The notes below the pieces were generated by a model, which saw only the letters and a list, made by a program, of their open reading frames with translations, had not been told where the DNA came from and searched no databases. This document shows, piece after piece, positions 1 to 9,022 of a stretch of DNA of 64,000 bases. The number at the start of each line of letters is the position of its first letter. Position 1 is the first letter of the stretch. The DNA lies in NCBI GenBank assembly GCA_026003175.1, contig BPGT01000001.1, positions 968,839-1,032,838 on the forward strand, written 5' to 3'. This stretch comes from Armatimonadota bacterium (lineage in GTDB: Bacteria; Armatimonadota; HRBIN16). The position numbers and the translations under genes were made by a program.

Positions 1-384
1 AGTGGTGTGGGACCGAAGGCTGCGCTGAGCCTGCTCAGCGTGATGGACGCCGAGCAGCTGGCGATGGCGATTGCCGCCGAAGACATCAAACGCCTGACGG
101 GCGCGCCCGGAGTGGGCACCAAAATCGCACAGCGCATCGCGATGGAGCTGAAGGACAAGGCGGCGGAAATCGCGTGGGAGCGCAAGGTAGACCGTCTCGC
201 GGCAAAGGGCAAGCCGTTGCCTTCGGACCGGCTAGAAGACGCCGTAGAGGCTTTAATGGCACTAGGATACAGCCGAACCGACGCCCGACGTGCAGTGGAA
301 TCCGCCGCTAAATCGCTTCCTGCCGACGCCGAAACCGCCGCGGTGGTGCGCAGCGCGCTGCAGGTGTTGACTACAGGACGGTAA
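1..384 (+). CDS. ruvA: Holliday junction branch migration protein RuvA, C-terminal part (5' end outside window)
   Basis: The reading frame is open from base 1, so the gene is truncated by the window edge and about the last 127 residues are visible. The SGVGPKAALSLLS and GAPGVGTKIAQRIAMELK segments are the two helix-hairpin-helix DNA-binding motifs of RuvA domain II. The last 50 residues (LEDAVEALMALGYSRTDARRAV) match domain III, which contacts RuvB and controls its ATPase. RuvA binds the four-way junction and recruits the RuvB motor. The ruvB gene follows 75 bp downstream in the same direction, as in the usual ruvAB operon. Confidence 0.95.
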   Translation, partial: SGVGPKAALSLLSVMDAEQLAMAIAAEDIKRLTGAPGVGTKIAQRIAMELKDKAAEIAWERKVDRLAAKGKPLPSDRLEDAVEALMALGYSRTDARRAVESAAKSLPADAETAAVVRSALQVLTTGR

Positions 385-433
385 CAAAACATCGTTAACG
401 GTCGTCTAAAATGTAGACAGATGTATGGAATTG

Positions 434-452
434 CCCTCTGTGTGGCAGAGGG
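434..452 (+). repeat. Short hairpin repeat between ruvA and ruvB
   Basis: CCCTCTG, a TGTGG loop and CAGAGGG form a 7-bp stem, followed by GATAAGGGGTGAGGG. The flanks resemble the dispersed C-rich/G-rich hairpin family seen elsewhere in the window (2839-3033, 26231-26258). It may attenuate transcription between ruvA and ruvB, but it has no U-tract. Confidence 0.5.
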
Positions 453-459
453 ATAAGGG

Positions 460-1521
460 GTGAGGGAAAAGCGCACTATGCGCCGAACGGATGATGCCGA
501 AGAGCAGCGAATAGTGACCCCACGCCGGTGGGTGGAGGAAGCGGAAGAAGAGCTCAGTCTGCGCCCGCGCTGGTTGCGTGAGTTCATCGGCCAGGCGCGC
601 CTGAAGGAGAACCTGGGCATCTTTATCGAGGCGGCAAGACAGCGTGGCGAAGCGCTGGACCACGTCTTGCTGTTCGGTCCGCCTGGGCTGGGCAAGACCA
701 CCATCGCGCATATCATCGCCAACGAGATGGGCGCGCCCATCCGCTCCACCTCCGGTCCCGCCATCGAGCGACCAGGTGACCTCGCGGCGATCCTGACTAA
801 CCTGGAACCAAACAGTGTGCTGTTCATCGACGAGGTGCATCGCCTGAGCCGACCGGTGGAGGAGATACTCTACCCGGCAATGGAAGACTATCAGCTCGAT
901 CTGGTCATCGGCAAGGGACCGGCGGCGCGCACGATTAAGCTCGACCTGCCCCCCTTCACACTGGTAGGTGCAACTACCCGGGCGGGGCTGCTGACCTCGC
1001 CGTTGCGGGCGCGTTTCGGCATCGTGCTGTATTTCCAGTTCTACACGCCGGAGGAACTGCAGACCATCGTACTGCGCTCGGCTGAGATACTGAACGTGCC
1101 GATGGAGCGCGAGGGGGCAGCGGAGATTGCCCGACGTTCGCGCGGTACCCCGCGTATTGCCAACCGCTTGCTGAGGCGTGTGCGCGACTACGCCCAGGTG
1201 CGCGGCGACGGCGTTATCACCCAGCAGATTGCGGATGAGGCGCTGCAACTGCTGGAAGTAGATACGCTGGGGCTGGACGAATTTGACAGACGGTTCCTGC
1301 GCCTGATTATCGAGAAGTTCGACGGTGGCCCGGTGGGCATCGATACCCTTTCTGCCGCCACCAATGAGGAACGGGATACCATCGAGGACGTGTACGAGCC
1401 TTTCCTGATACAAATCGGCTTACTGAACCGTACCTCGCGAGGGCGAGTAGCAACGCGCCTCGCGTATGAACATCTGGGGCTACTGCCGAGAGGCGAGAGC
1501 CACCAGCAGCGCCTCTTATAG
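460..1521 (+). CDS. ruvB: Holliday junction branch migration ATPase RuvB
   Basis: This is the AAA+ hexameric motor that works with RuvA and RuvC to move Holliday junctions during recombinational repair. Visible motifs are Walker A GPPGLGKT (residues about 73-80), Walker B LFIDE (about 121-125), sensor 1 GATTRAG (about 170-176) and the RuvB C-terminal winged-helix segment with [18 protein letters not shown]. At 353 residues it has the normal family length. Translation may start at GTG 460 or at ATG 478; neither has a convincing ribosome-binding site. It follows ruvA in the same direction, and the next gene starts 13 bp after its stop codon. Confidence 0.97.
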   Translation: MREKRTMRRTDDAEEQRIVTPRRWVEEAEEELSLRPRWLREFIGQARLKENLGIFIEAARQRGEALDHVLLFGPPGLGKTTIAHIIANEMGAPIRSTSGPAIERPGDLAAILTNLEPNSVLFIDEVHRLSRPVEEILYPAMEDYQLDLVIGKGPAARTIKLDLPPFTLVGATTRAGLLTSPLRARFGIVLYFQFYTPEELQTIVLRSAEILNVPMEREGAAEIARRSRGTPRIANRLLRRVRDYAQVRGDGVITQQIADEALQLLEVDTLGLDEFDRRFLRLIIEKFDGGPVGIDTLSAATNEERDTIEDVYEPFLIQIGLLNRTSRGRVATRLAYEHLGLLPRGESHQQRLL

Positions 1522-1534
1522 GGAGGTGGAAAGC

Positions 1535-2803
1535 GTGTTCTGCACGCAATGCGGTGCATACAATACCGACAATAGCCGGTTTTGCCACCAGTGCGGACAT
1601 CGGCTACAGCCGGAACGCAAAATGCCAACGCTGGACGAGAGCGCGTTCCAGCTGGATTCGCCGGAGCAACAGGAGAAAATCCGGCAGCTGCTGAGCGACG
1701 CGCTGACGCATGAGGCGGAGGGACGGCTGAACGAAGCCATTCTGGCGTGTGAGGGCGTGCTGGTGCTGGACCCGGCGAACACATCCGCACACTCGTTGTT
1801 AGGGCTGATTTACGAGAAACAGGGCGAGTTGCAAAAGGCGATAGCGGAGTACGAGAAGGTAGTTGCGCTTAACCCGGATAGCGTAGCAGACCGCGCCAAG
1901 CTGGAGGAACTGCGTCGCCGCCTGCGGATGCCGACCCCCAAGCCTCCTCACAAGGAGATGAACCAGACGCCCCTGCTCATTGGCATCTTTGTCGCCGTCG
2001 GGCTGTTTGTGCTGGGACTGGCGGCGATGAATTATCAGCAACGTCCAGAGCCAGTGCAGAAGCAGACACAGCCGACTGCGTCGGCACAGCCCGCACCGCC
2101 GTCCACGGGCTACATTCCTTACGGCTGGTACACTCCTGCCTCGCCGGGTTATATCCAGCCCGGCGCTCCACAGATGCCGCCGACAAACCAACCCGTCACG
2201 CCACCGCGGGAACGCAGTGCAGAACGTCCATCCACTGAGAGCGCACGCACTGAAAGATTGCCATTACCTCCACTGCCTCCGTTGACGGTGGCTCCTTCAC
2301 CGCATTCTGGCATACCCCCTACCACGAGTAACCGCTCGCAGGACAGATCAGGTGGTGAGCAATCCGCTACAGAGGGGTCGGTGGTCATGCCGGATGTGCC
2401 TTTGCAGCCCGGAACAAGCAGACAACCTTCTGAACGCCAGCCGGTAATGGAGATTACCGTGCGCCCAGGCACAGGAGGCGGTAGCGGAGCAATCGCACCG
2501 CCACCCCCATCGATGGAGGCGGAAGACCTGATGCGAGTTGCCCAGCAGCACCAGCTGGCGGGCAGATACCGAGAGGCGATACCTCTCTACCAGAAGGCAC
2601 TGCAAGGTGCAACCGATAAGGGTTTTATCTACCAGCAGATTGGGCTATGCTATCAACGACTGGGTGAGACGGACTCCGCCCGCAATGCCTACCAGCAAGC
2701 TATTGCTGAGTACGAGCGTCAGATTGCAGCGGGACAGAACGTGGAGCGCGCAAGAAGAGGACTGGAAGCGGCGAAGCAAGGGCTGGCGGCATGTGGAGGG
2801 TAG
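1535..2803 (+). CDS. Zinc-ribbon, TPR and single-TM protein of unknown role
   Basis: The GTG at 1535 is chosen because GGGAGGTGG lies about 6 bp upstream; an in-frame ATG at 1466 lies inside ruvB. The 422-residue product begins with a rubredoxin-like zinc ribbon (CTQCGAYNTDNSRFCHQCG), followed by TPR-like helices (about 50-130) and one membrane segment (LLIGIFVAVGLFVLGLAAM, about 150-168). A long Pro/Ser/Gln-rich linker and a second pair of TPR helices (AGRYREAIPLYQKAL) end the protein. The order suggests a cytosolic zinc/TPR head with an extracytoplasmic TPR tail acting as a scaffold. No enzyme motif is seen. It probably shares a transcript with ruvB and the following TPR gene. Confidence 0.75.
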   Translation: MFCTQCGAYNTDNSRFCHQCGHRLQPERKMPTLDESAFQLDSPEQQEKIRQLLSDALTHEAEGRLNEAILACEGVLVLDPANTSAHSLLGLIYEKQGELQKAIAEYEKVVALNPDSVADRAKLEELRRRLRMPTPKPPHKEMNQTPLLIGIFVAVGLFVLGLAAMNYQQRPEPVQKQTQPTASAQPAPPSTGYIPYGWYTPASPGYIQPGAPQMPPTNQPVTPPRERSAERPSTESARTERLPLPPLPPLTVAPSPHSGIPPTTSNRSQDRSGGEQSATEGSVVMPDVPLQPGTSRQPSERQPVMEITVRPGTGGGSGAIAPPPPSMEAEDLMRVAQQHQLAGRYREAIPLYQKALQGATDKGFIYQQIGLCYQRLGETDSARNAYQQAIAEYERQIAAGQNVERARRGLEAAKQGLAACGG

Positions 2804-2809
2804 AACAGG

Positions 2810-4642
2810 ATGATGTGGAGTAGAAGATGTACAGAAATCACCTCACCCCCATCCCCTCTCCCTCGCAGGGAAGGGGGTCAGGGGGTTAGGTGGAACACAA
2901 CCTCACCCCCATCCCCTCTCCTAAGAGGAGAGGGGTGTAGACGCACTGTCGTGCATCCCTGTAAGCTGGGGTGTTTCTTCTGTTCCCCCTTCCCTCGCAG
3001 GGAAGGGGGTCAGGGGGTTAGGTTCCACCTAACCTCTCTGTACCTCGTTTTAATACTCGTGCTCCTCAGCGCTGTCTCCTTTGCCCAGCTGCCGGCACGT
3101 CGCCCGCTGGTGGTCATCTTCCCCGAAAAGGTGGAGGTCAAAAAGGACCAGCCCGACCTGAACGTAGGAATCGCCACTCCGCTGGCGGAACTGCTGGAAG
3201 CCACTCGTCGCGTGGATGTGCTGATTTACGACCCCTCTGCTCCATACATTCAGCGACTGGTGCAGGAAGGCACGCTGAAAGCCAACGATGCGCCCCCCCA
3301 GCCCTCCGCGGAACAGAAACGGCGCGTCGTGCAAGCACTGGATGGGCAGTTCGCCCTGACGGTACGCGCAGCATGGTCGGATAAACCTCCTGTGTTCCCC
3401 CGTCCCCCGCGAGGCAAAAAGATAGACCCCAACTTGCTGCAGAATCTGCCCACCACCTCGGTGGTTCAGGTTTCTGCAGTATGGATGCCGGTAGCAGGTG
3501 GGCGTTTGTGGCAGGTACAGCTGGAAAGCCAGCCGGTACAGCGTGCTCTGCCCGGAGGCGGGATGACCGTAGACCCGGTAAGCACCGCTCGCACCGCCGC
3601 CAGCAATCTGGTGGCTCGTCTGATGGCTGAGCCGATGGCAACGCTGGCACGGATAGACGTTACACAGAAAGAGGCACAGACTGCCGTTTCGCCTGGCGGA
3701 GCCCCATCGGAAGACGCCGATACGCTAATGAAACAGCTGCTGGAGGAAGGACAGAAATACGCCAGAGCGGGTGACCTCGCCAGCGCGATTGAATCCTATC
3801 GTAAGGCGGTGGACGCCAAGCCCACCGACCCCGAGCCTCGTCATCGCCTGATAGAGGCATACCTGCAAAGGCGGATGGAGGACGCAGCGGTAGCGGAGGG
3901 AATGCGCGCGGTGCAGATAGTATCGGATAGTACTCCCCTGCTACTCGTGCTGGCAGACGCTTACATGAGCGCGAACCGTCTGGACGAGGCGGAGACCCTG
4001 TATCGAAGGATGCTGGAGCGTGACCCTCAGAACGTCGTTGCATGGCTGCATTTAGGCGATTTGCTCTGGAATCGCGCTCGTATCACTGAGGCGGAGGAGT
4101 GCTACGCGCAAGCCGCGCAGAAATCGCCCACGGATACCGAGCCGCTGATGCGTCTGGCGAAGCTGCACCTTGCACGTGCTCAGTTTGCCCGGGCGCAGGA
4201 AGTGGTAGGCAGGCTATACGCCCTGCTGCCAGAAGAGGATGAAACACGGCGAGGCGAAGTGTACGCTACCCTGGTGGATGGTGTAGAGACGGGCATCACC
4301 CAGCTGGCGCAACGGGTCCAGGAGGCGATAGCCTCCTACAGCAACGGCGAGGTGACGCTGGAGACCCTCTTCAAGACACTGAAAGGGCTGGAAGCGCAGT
4401 GCAACGACCTGCAGCGCTTCACGCAGTCGCTCCAGCCCATCCCGCGCGTGCTAGACGCACACCAGCGGTTCCTGCTAGCGGGTAGCCTGCTCCAACAGTC
4501 GTTAGGAAGCCTGCTTTCGTTTGCTGAGACGAAAGAAACGCGCTATCAGGAAGAGGGGATGCTGTTGCGCAGTGAGGCGTTGCGCGAGTTGGCGAACGCT
4601 TCCCGCGCGCTGCGCGCCGCGCGGGCAGGGCAGCAGGGGTAA
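2810..4642 (+). CDS. Exported TPR-repeat protein with hairpin repeats in its 5' coding end
   Basis: The open frame encodes 610 residues. A hydrophobic export signal (LYLVLILVLLSAVSFAQ) appears only at about residues 78-94. The stretch before it is the translation of stacked C-rich/G-rich hairpin repeats (TSPPSPLPRREGGQGVR-type peptides occur three times). The mature part has a CsgG-like or uncharacterised N-terminal region, then at least four TPR units between about residues 300 and 470 (LASAIESYRKAV, LDEAETLYRRML, ITEAEECYAQAA) and a helical tail. The ATG at 2810 has GGAGGG 10 bp upstream, so it may be the ancestral start with the repeats inserted between it and the signal peptide. An internal GTG nearer the signal is the alternative. 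Function is unknown; a periplasmic assembly role is a guess. Confidence 0.7.
   Translation: MMWSRRCTEITSPPSPLPRREGGQGVRWNTTSPPSPLLRGEGCRRTVVHPCKLGCFFCSPFPRREGGQGVRFHLTSLYLVLILVLLSAVSFAQLPARRPLVVIFPEKVEVKKDQPDLNVGIATPLAELLEATRRVDVLIYDPSAPYIQRLVQEGTLKANDAPPQPSAEQKRRVVQALDGQFALTVRAAWSDKPPVFPRPPRGKKIDPNLLQNLPTTSVVQVSAVWMPVAGGRLWQVQLESQPVQRALPGGGMTVDPVSTARTAASNLVARLMAEPMATLARIDVTQKEAQTAVSPGGAPSEDADTLMKQLLEEGQKYARAGDLASAIESYRKAVDAKPTDPEPRHRLIEAYLQRRMEDAAVAEGMRAVQIVSDSTPLLLVLADAYMSANRLDEAETLYRRMLERDPQNVVAWLHLGDLLWNRARITEAEECYAQAAQKSPTDTEPLMRLAKLHLARAQFARAQEVVGRLYALLPEEDETRRGEVYATLVDGVETGITQLAQRVQEAIASYSNGEVTLETLFKTLKGLEAQCNDLQRFTQSLQPIPRVLDAHQRFLLAGSLLQQSLGSLLSFAETKETRYQEEGMLLRSEALRELANASRALRAARAGQQG
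2839..3033 (+). repeat. Cluster of three C-rich/G-rich hairpin repeats
   Basis: Three units of the type CCTCACCCCCATCCCCTCTC / CAGGGAAGGGGGTCAGGGGG lie at about 2839-2891, 2900-2940 and 2985-3033. Units 1 and 3 share CCTCGCAGGGAAGGGGGTCA and its flanks; the middle unit has the alternative arm CTAAGAGGAGAGGGG. Each can fold into a hairpin. All lie inside the open frame of the TPR gene. The same family forms the core of the 186-bp MITEs and hairpins near 26230, 27096 and 60837. Confidence 0.8.
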
Positions 4643-4670
4643 CGAGAAGTATGCGCAGGTTTCGATTACC

Positions 4671-5135
4671 TTACTTTTGCCCGGGTGCAGGAGGAGGCGT
4701 ACCTCCTGCTGATGTTGCTCCTGCAGCCGCAGGGCGTCTGCTATCGGGAAGGGAGCGCATCCTTTGCTTTGCCTGAGACGCAAGCGGTCCCTTTGGCGCA
4801 TCGTAAATCGCCTGCAAGTACCAGCGGCGGGCTTCGCTATATGCTTTTTGCTTTTCATGTACTGAGGCGATCTGGAAGGCGACCTGTGCTTTGTCTGCGC
4901 CTGCAGGTGCCAGGTGGTACGCTTTGTCCAGTAGGGTGCGTGCCTTCTCGGTGTTCCCTTTACGTTCCGCCTCGCTCGCCTGCTTTAGCAGCGATTTCCA
5001 CTCTGGCTGCTTGTTCTTAGCAGGCACATTGCTCTTTTTGTGGGGGGGCGGAGGGGCATTATGTGCAGATGGCACCTGCGCCAAACACACAGATGCCATC
5101 ATCCCCACTGCACAACAGACATGTAAAAACTTCAT
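4671..5135 (-). CDS. Small exported TPR-like protein
   Basis: The ATG at 5135 is preferred over GTG 5159: CGGAG lies about 10 bp upstream, and the product then starts directly with a signal peptide (MKFLHVCCAVGMMASVCLA). The 154-residue product has a basic/Pro linker, then about two TPR-like hairpins (LLKQASEAERKGNTEKARTL and VHEKQKAYSEARRWYLQAI) and a Pro/Gly-rich end. It is the last gene of a three-gene minus-strand operon behind a pilin-like gene and a tiny membrane protein, with only 4 bp between it and the preceding stop codon. No catalytic motif is visible. A periplasmic accessory of the pilin-like protein is an inference from position only. Confidence 0.65.
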   Translation of the reverse strand: MKFLHVCCAVGMMASVCLAQVPSAHNAPPPPHKKSNVPAKNKQPEWKSLLKQASEAERKGNTEKARTLLDKAYHLAPAGADKAQVAFQIASVHEKQKAYSEARRWYLQAIYDAPKGPLASQAKQRMRSLPDSRRPAAAGATSAGGTPPPAPGQK

Positions 5136-5139
5136 AATA

Positions 5140-5346
5140 TTAATACTCCGTTTGGGCACCCGTCTGTCCTTGCACAGTTCCCTTTTGTGTTGGGACAGGT
5201 GCCGTAGTTTGTGGCGCCCCTGGTGGTGGAGGGGGGGGAGCCGGATTACGGTTCATCATGTACCAGCCAATCGCCACTATCACTACCACCACAATGGCGA
5301 TAATTGTAATCGCTGCCGGCAGCGAAATCTCCTTCGATTTGCCCAT
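5140..5346 (-). CDS. Tiny single-pass membrane protein next to a pilin-like gene
   Basis: The product has 68 residues. ATG 5346 is chosen because AAGGAGGAC lies just upstream; an in-frame start at 5400 has no such site. One membrane segment (ITIIAIVVVVIVAIGWYMM, about 12-30) is followed by a Pro-rich tail (PPPPPPGAPQTTAPVPTQ). The gene sits 60 bp after the pilin-like gene. Similar tiny membrane proteins follow the pilin-like genes at 24945 and 29815. Function is unknown. Confidence 0.65.
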   Translation of the reverse strand: MGKSKEISLPAAITIIAIVVVVIVAIGWYMMNRNPAPPPPPPGAPQTTAPVPTQKGTVQGQTGAQTEY

Positions 5347-5406
5347 CCTGTCCTCCTTATTGCTATGCAGTGCCCCCCGATAGAACGGGGGGCGGCGCAC
5401 TTCATG

Positions 5407-6300
5407 TTATGGATGCTGGCTGAAGTCGTAGTCGGGTCGGAACAGCCACAGATGGCATCCGTCCGTCCAAGCATACAGAGGAAAGCCCTCTGGGTTGTAG
5501 CCGGTGTACGGGTCTACGCTCCAGTCGGTGTGTACATCCTGGTTCGGGCTGGTAACAGCACCCAGCCTGCGCCACTTGGCGTGACCGTCGGTCATGACAA
5601 AGTTGGCACCATTGTTGTGTATCCATTGCGTGCCGTCATGACCGAACCAGGCGCTGGTGCCTCCGTTGCCCGGCTGGCAACCGTTGTTCCACGGTTTGTA
5701 GCGGCAGGTAGGATCGGCTGCATCGCTACAGACGAGAGCAGGTTGGGTAAGAGCAAAGCCCTCCTTCTGTACCTTACCTCTAGCTTCCCACACGAGCGGC
5801 AGTTCTGCCGGTGCTACTACGCCCGCTTGCGGGTACTGCATCAACAGACCATTATAGTTGTAAGAGATTTTGCCCCAGGGCTTGCGGGGAGCTGCGTAAA
5901 GAGAGGGAAGATTGAGCCGACTCGGCGTGCCAGATGGACACGCCCAGATGTCCATGTTCTTCATGTAGGGCAGAGTACTGTTTGCCCAGAAGTAAGGGTA
6001 AGACTGGCAGCGGAAGTTATCCGGAGGGCAAATGTCCGGACGCCAGTCAGCAGGAAAGGCGTGCCAGTAGTTCCACAGCCAGCCGTTGCTCGTGTACCCC
6101 CCAGCGAGTGGGAACAGTTCATCGTAATCCTGGGTGTACATCAGGAAAGCAAGCCCAATTTGCTTGGTGTTGGACAAGCAGCTGGTCTGTCGCGCTTTCT
6201 CCCGCGCTTGCGAGAAGACGGGGAACAGGATAGCTGCCAGTATCGCGATAATGGCGATAACAACCAGCAGCTCGATCAGCGTGAAAGCACGTCGGGTCAT
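5407..6300 (-). CDS. Prepilin-like protein, DUF1559 / H-X9-DG type
   Basis: The 297-residue product starts with a class III signal, [18 protein letters not shown], with Glu at +5 of the predicted mature protein and a continuous hydrophobic helix, as in type IV pilins and type II pseudopilins. Then come the family features [10 protein letters not shown] and YTQDYDE and, near the C-terminus, [10 protein letters not shown]. Ala rather than Gly stands at -1. The start ATG 6300 has AAGGAGGTACC upstream. It heads the operon 6300-4671. Proteins of this family are abundant in Planctomycetota and Armatimonadota; their assembly state is not well established. No pilus ATPase or prepilin peptidase gene is in the window. 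Confidence 0.88.
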   Translation of the reverse strand: MTRRAFTLIELLVVIAIIAILAAILFPVFSQAREKARQTSCLSNTKQIGLAFLMYTQDYDELFPLAGGYTSNGWLWNYWHAFPADWRPDICPPDNFRCQSYPYFWANSTLPYMKNMDIWACPSGTPSRLNLPSLYAAPRKPWGKISYNYNGLLMQYPQAGVVAPAELPLVWEARGKVQKEGFALTQPALVCSDAADPTCRYKPWNNGCQPGNGGTSAWFGHDGTQWIHNNGANFVMTDGHAKWRRLGAVTSPNQDVHTDWSVDPYTGYNPEGFPLYAWTDGCHLWLFRPDYDFSQHP

Positions 6301-6370
6301 GTTGGTACCTCCTTCACCTCATGAAAGGTTTTAGTTTGTTACCGCGTCTACAATCTGGAATATTGCTTAT

Positions 6371-6400
6371 AGTCTACACGAAATGTAATTTATCTGTCAA
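6371..6400 (-). promoter_or_regulatory. Predicted sigma-70-type promoter for the pilin-like operon
   Basis: Read on the minus strand, TTGACA (6400-6395), an 18-bp spacer and TAGACT (6376-6371) precede the start at 6300 by about 70 bp. It is back to back with the rpsU promoter. Confidence 0.6.
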
Positions 6401-6439
6401 GATTTTTTTCGCCCGTGCAACTACGGTTTTTTTCGGCAG

Positions 6440-6468
6440 TTGCTTTTTGTGCTCGCCTTCGGTATAAT
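6440..6468 (+). promoter_or_regulatory. Predicted sigma-70-type promoter for rpsU
   Basis: TTGCTT (6440-6445), a 17-bp spacer and a perfect TATAAT (6463-6468) lie 47 bp before the rpsU start. Confidence 0.75.
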
Positions 6469-6515
6469 CTTGTGAGGAAAAACGTCCGATACCTTAAGTG
6501 AAGGAGGCATCTGCT

Positions 6516-6695
6516 TTGGCGCAGATTCAGGTTCTACCAAACGAGTCTCTGGACAGTGCTTTAAAGCGGTTCAAAAAGGAGCTGCAGAACGCGGGCATCC
6601 TGAAAGAGTATAAAGAGCACGAGCACTATACCAAGCCGAGCGACAAGCGCCGCAAACAGGAGGCGGCACGCAGGCGTAAACAGCGTTCGAAATAG
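6516..6695 (+). CDS. rpsU: 30S ribosomal protein S21
   Basis: The 59-residue product ([20 protein letters not shown] followed by a very basic tail, [15 protein letters not shown]) is the typical S21 length and pattern. The start is TTG 6516, because AAGGAGG (6501-6507) sits 8 bp upstream. The GTG at 6498 overlaps that site and would add six unneeded residues. S21 is a small-subunit protein that helps initiation by contacting the anti-Shine-Dalgarno region. A strong promoter lies immediately upstream, and the c-di-AMP phosphodiesterase gene follows after 113 bp with no clear terminator between. Confidence 0.93.
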   Translation: MAQIQVLPNESLDSALKRFKKELQNAGILKEYKEHEHYTKPSDKRRKQEAARRRKQRSK

Positions 6696-6808
6696 AGAAC
6701 CGTTTTTGCCGCACCAGCACCGCGATGGTCTACCTACCGTCCAGCGAAAGCCGTGCAGTGGCATCTTGCTCGCCTGAGAAGGCATAAGGAGCTGAGCCAA
6801 CTAAGCCA

Positions 6809-9022
6809 ATGAGCAAACGAAGTGAACGTCAACGGTTACACGCAGTATCCACCTGGCTGCGGTACCGCTTGCTTCCGCGCTGGGACTGGCAACGGCTGGG
6901 CATCGCCACAGTTACCATCGCGGTGTTGTGTCTTGTCTTCTCCGGGCGGTTCATCCCGGACAAAGTGACTATGCAGGTAGGAGACATCAGTCCCCGTGAA
7001 ATCCGCGCTCACCGCACCGTGCGCTACGTAGATGTAGAGGAAACCCGCCGACTGCAGGAGATGGCGGCGAAGCAGGTAGACACCCTCTACGAACAGCTGC
7101 CCTTCGCCCGTGTGGATGCTCAACGGAGCGTGAAGGATGCCTTTGAATCGATTGCCCGCGCCCGCACCATGCGCCTCCCCGAAGCGTCCCGCTGGCTGAC
7201 TCAGCAGTTGCCTTTCCTATCCAACGAACTTGTGCGCGCTGCTCTGGAAATGCCCGCATCCGACCTGCAAAGGGCGCAAGGCGTCGCCCAAACGTTGGTC
7301 GATGAGGCGATGCAGCGCGAAATTCGCGCCGATACTGCCGACCTGGCGGAACGCAAGCGGGCGGTACAGGCAGCCTGTATGCAGAAGCTGGGACAGAACG
7401 TACTGGGCAGGCTCACTGCTGCAATATGTGCGCACGCTCTGCGCCCGAACCGCGTACCGGATGTCGCTCGCACGGAGGCGCTGCGCGAGCGCGAGAAACA
7501 CAGGGTATCGCCTGTATACCGCACCCTGGTGGCTGGCGATGTGGTCATCCGACGAGGCGAGCGGGTGACCGAACAACATATCGAAATGTTCACCGCGCTG
7601 GGGATGCGCAATCCCCGCCTGCACTGGGCCAGCGTGCTCGCCATCCTGATACTGGTGACGATGCTAGTGGTGTTGGCGGCTTTGCACATCGCCCACTATC
7701 ACCCTCGGGTGTATCAACAACCACGCCAGCTGTGGCTGATTTCGGTGGTGGTCACAGTCAGCGCGCTGGGCGTGAAGCTGGGCAGCAGTCTGTTAGGACT
7801 GCCGCTGTCGGGCGTGCAGCTGGGTTACCTGACAGTGATGAGCACGACCATGGCGGGCATGTTGTTGGCGGTGCTGGTATCGCCGCACCTGGCGACGTTG
7901 CTGGTGGGAATGCTGGCGATACAGTCCGCCCTGCTGATGAACGGCGAGATGCGCTTCGCTGCCATCAGCCTGATGAGCAGTCTGGTGGGCATCTATTCGG
8001 TGTGGCGATTGCACGACCGCTACGACCTGCTACGGGCAGGATTGTGGATTGGAGGCACCTCACTGTTGTTGACATGGGTGCTGGGCTGGATGAGCCAGGA
8101 AACCATTACCGAGCTGAGCGTCGGTTCAGCGTGGGCGGTGTTGATGAGCATGCTGGCAGTAGGCGGTTTCGCTATTTTTGTGGCAGTGCTGGAGCGACCG
8201 TTTGGGGCGGTGACGCACCTGCGCCTGCTGGAGCTCAGCTCGCCCGAACACCCTTTGCTGAAAGAGCTGATGTTGCGTGCACCCGGCACCTATGCACACA
8301 GCATCATGGTAAGCCATCTCGCGGACGCCGCTGCCAAAGCTATCGGCGCGGACAGCCTGCTGGCGCGAGTGGGATGCTATTATCACGATGTGGGCAAGAT
8401 GCGTCGTCCCGAGTTCTTTATCGAAAACCAGCGCATGGAGAACGTACACGACCGCCTCACCCCATCCCTCTCTGCGCTTATCATCGCTGCGCACGTCAAG
8501 GATGGTATCGAATTGGCAGACCAGTATCGCCTGCCCCGCCCCATTCGCGACATCATCGCCCAGCATCACGGAACGAGCCTCATCTCCTTCTTCTACCAGC
8601 AGGCGCTGGCAGGCTGCGAAATCCGAACGCCCGTGCTGGAGCAACAGTTCCGCTACAGTGGACCGAAGCCGCAGAGCAAGGAAGCCGGTATCGTGATGTT
8701 GGCGGATGCGGTGGAGGCGGCGTCGCGTTCGCTCTCGCGCCCCACCCCCGCGCGTATCGAAAGCCTGGTGGAGCATATTGTTCAGGAGAAAATAGCCGAC
8801 GGGCAGCTAGACGAATGCAGCTTGACGTTCAGCGAGGTACACAAGATCCAGGAGGCGTTCTGCCGATTACTGGTAGCGATGCTCCATTCTCGCGTGGAGT
8901 ATCCTTCATCGGCGGCGGTGACCCATGCAGATTACCATTACGAACCGACAGCCGCATCCTCTGAAGCGATCGTGGATGCGCCGAGCGATACGCCTCTTAC
9001 TGCGCCAGGAAGGCTGGAGTAA
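6809..9022 (+). CDS. pgpH: PgpH/YqfF-type 7TM-HD phosphodiesterase (cyclic di-AMP)
   Basis: The 737-residue product has an N-terminal membrane anchor (about 28-48), a large extracytoplasmic 7TMR-HDED-like domain (about 50-270), a block of seven membrane helices (about 275-475) and a cytosolic HD domain (about 495-660). The HD signature is YAHSIMVSHLADAA, then CYYHDVGKMRRPEFF and later IIAQHHGT. Characterised relatives hydrolyse c-di-AMP to pApA. The order pgpH-ybeY-dgkA-corC/CNNM is a conserved bacterial neighbourhood and supports the call. Its last 98 bp overlap ybeY in another frame. Confidence 0.9.
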   Translation: MSKRSERQRLHAVSTWLRYRLLPRWDWQRLGIATVTIAVLCLVFSGRFIPDKVTMQVGDISPREIRAHRTVRYVDVEETRRLQEMAAKQVDTLYEQLPFARVDAQRSVKDAFESIARARTMRLPEASRWLTQQLPFLSNELVRAALEMPASDLQRAQGVAQTLVDEAMQREIRADTADLAERKRAVQAACMQKLGQNVLGRLTAAICAHALRPNRVPDVARTEALREREKHRVSPVYRTLVAGDVVIRRGERVTEQHIEMFTALGMRNPRLHWASVLAILILVTMLVVLAALHIAHYHPRVYQQPRQLWLISVVVTVSALGVKLGSSLLGLPLSGVQLGYLTVMSTTMAGMLLAVLVSPHLATLLVGMLAIQSALLMNGEMRFAAISLMSSLVGIYSVWRLHDRYDLLRAGLWIGGTSLLLTWVLGWMSQETITELSVGSAWAVLMSMLAVGGFAIFVAVLERPFGAVTHLRLLELSSPEHPLLKELMLRAPGTYAHSIMVSHLADAAAKAIGADSLLARVGCYYHDVGKMRRPEFFIENQRMENVHDRLTPSLSALIIAAHVKDGIELADQYRLPRPIRDIIAQHHGTSLISFFYQQALAGCEIRTPVLEQQFRYSGPKPQSKEAGIVMLADAVEAASRSLSRPTPARIESLVEHIVQEKIADGQLDECSLTFSEVHKIQEAFCRLLVAMLHSRVEYPSSAAVTHADYHYEPTAASSEAIVDAPSDTPLTAPGRLE

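Noticed and set aside
7426-8964. Long plus-strand frame of 512 codons overlapping pgpH
   Set aside because: It is rich in Arg, Gly and Ala as expected for an out-of-frame reading of a GC-rich gene, with no motif; pgpH has clear HD and membrane signatures.
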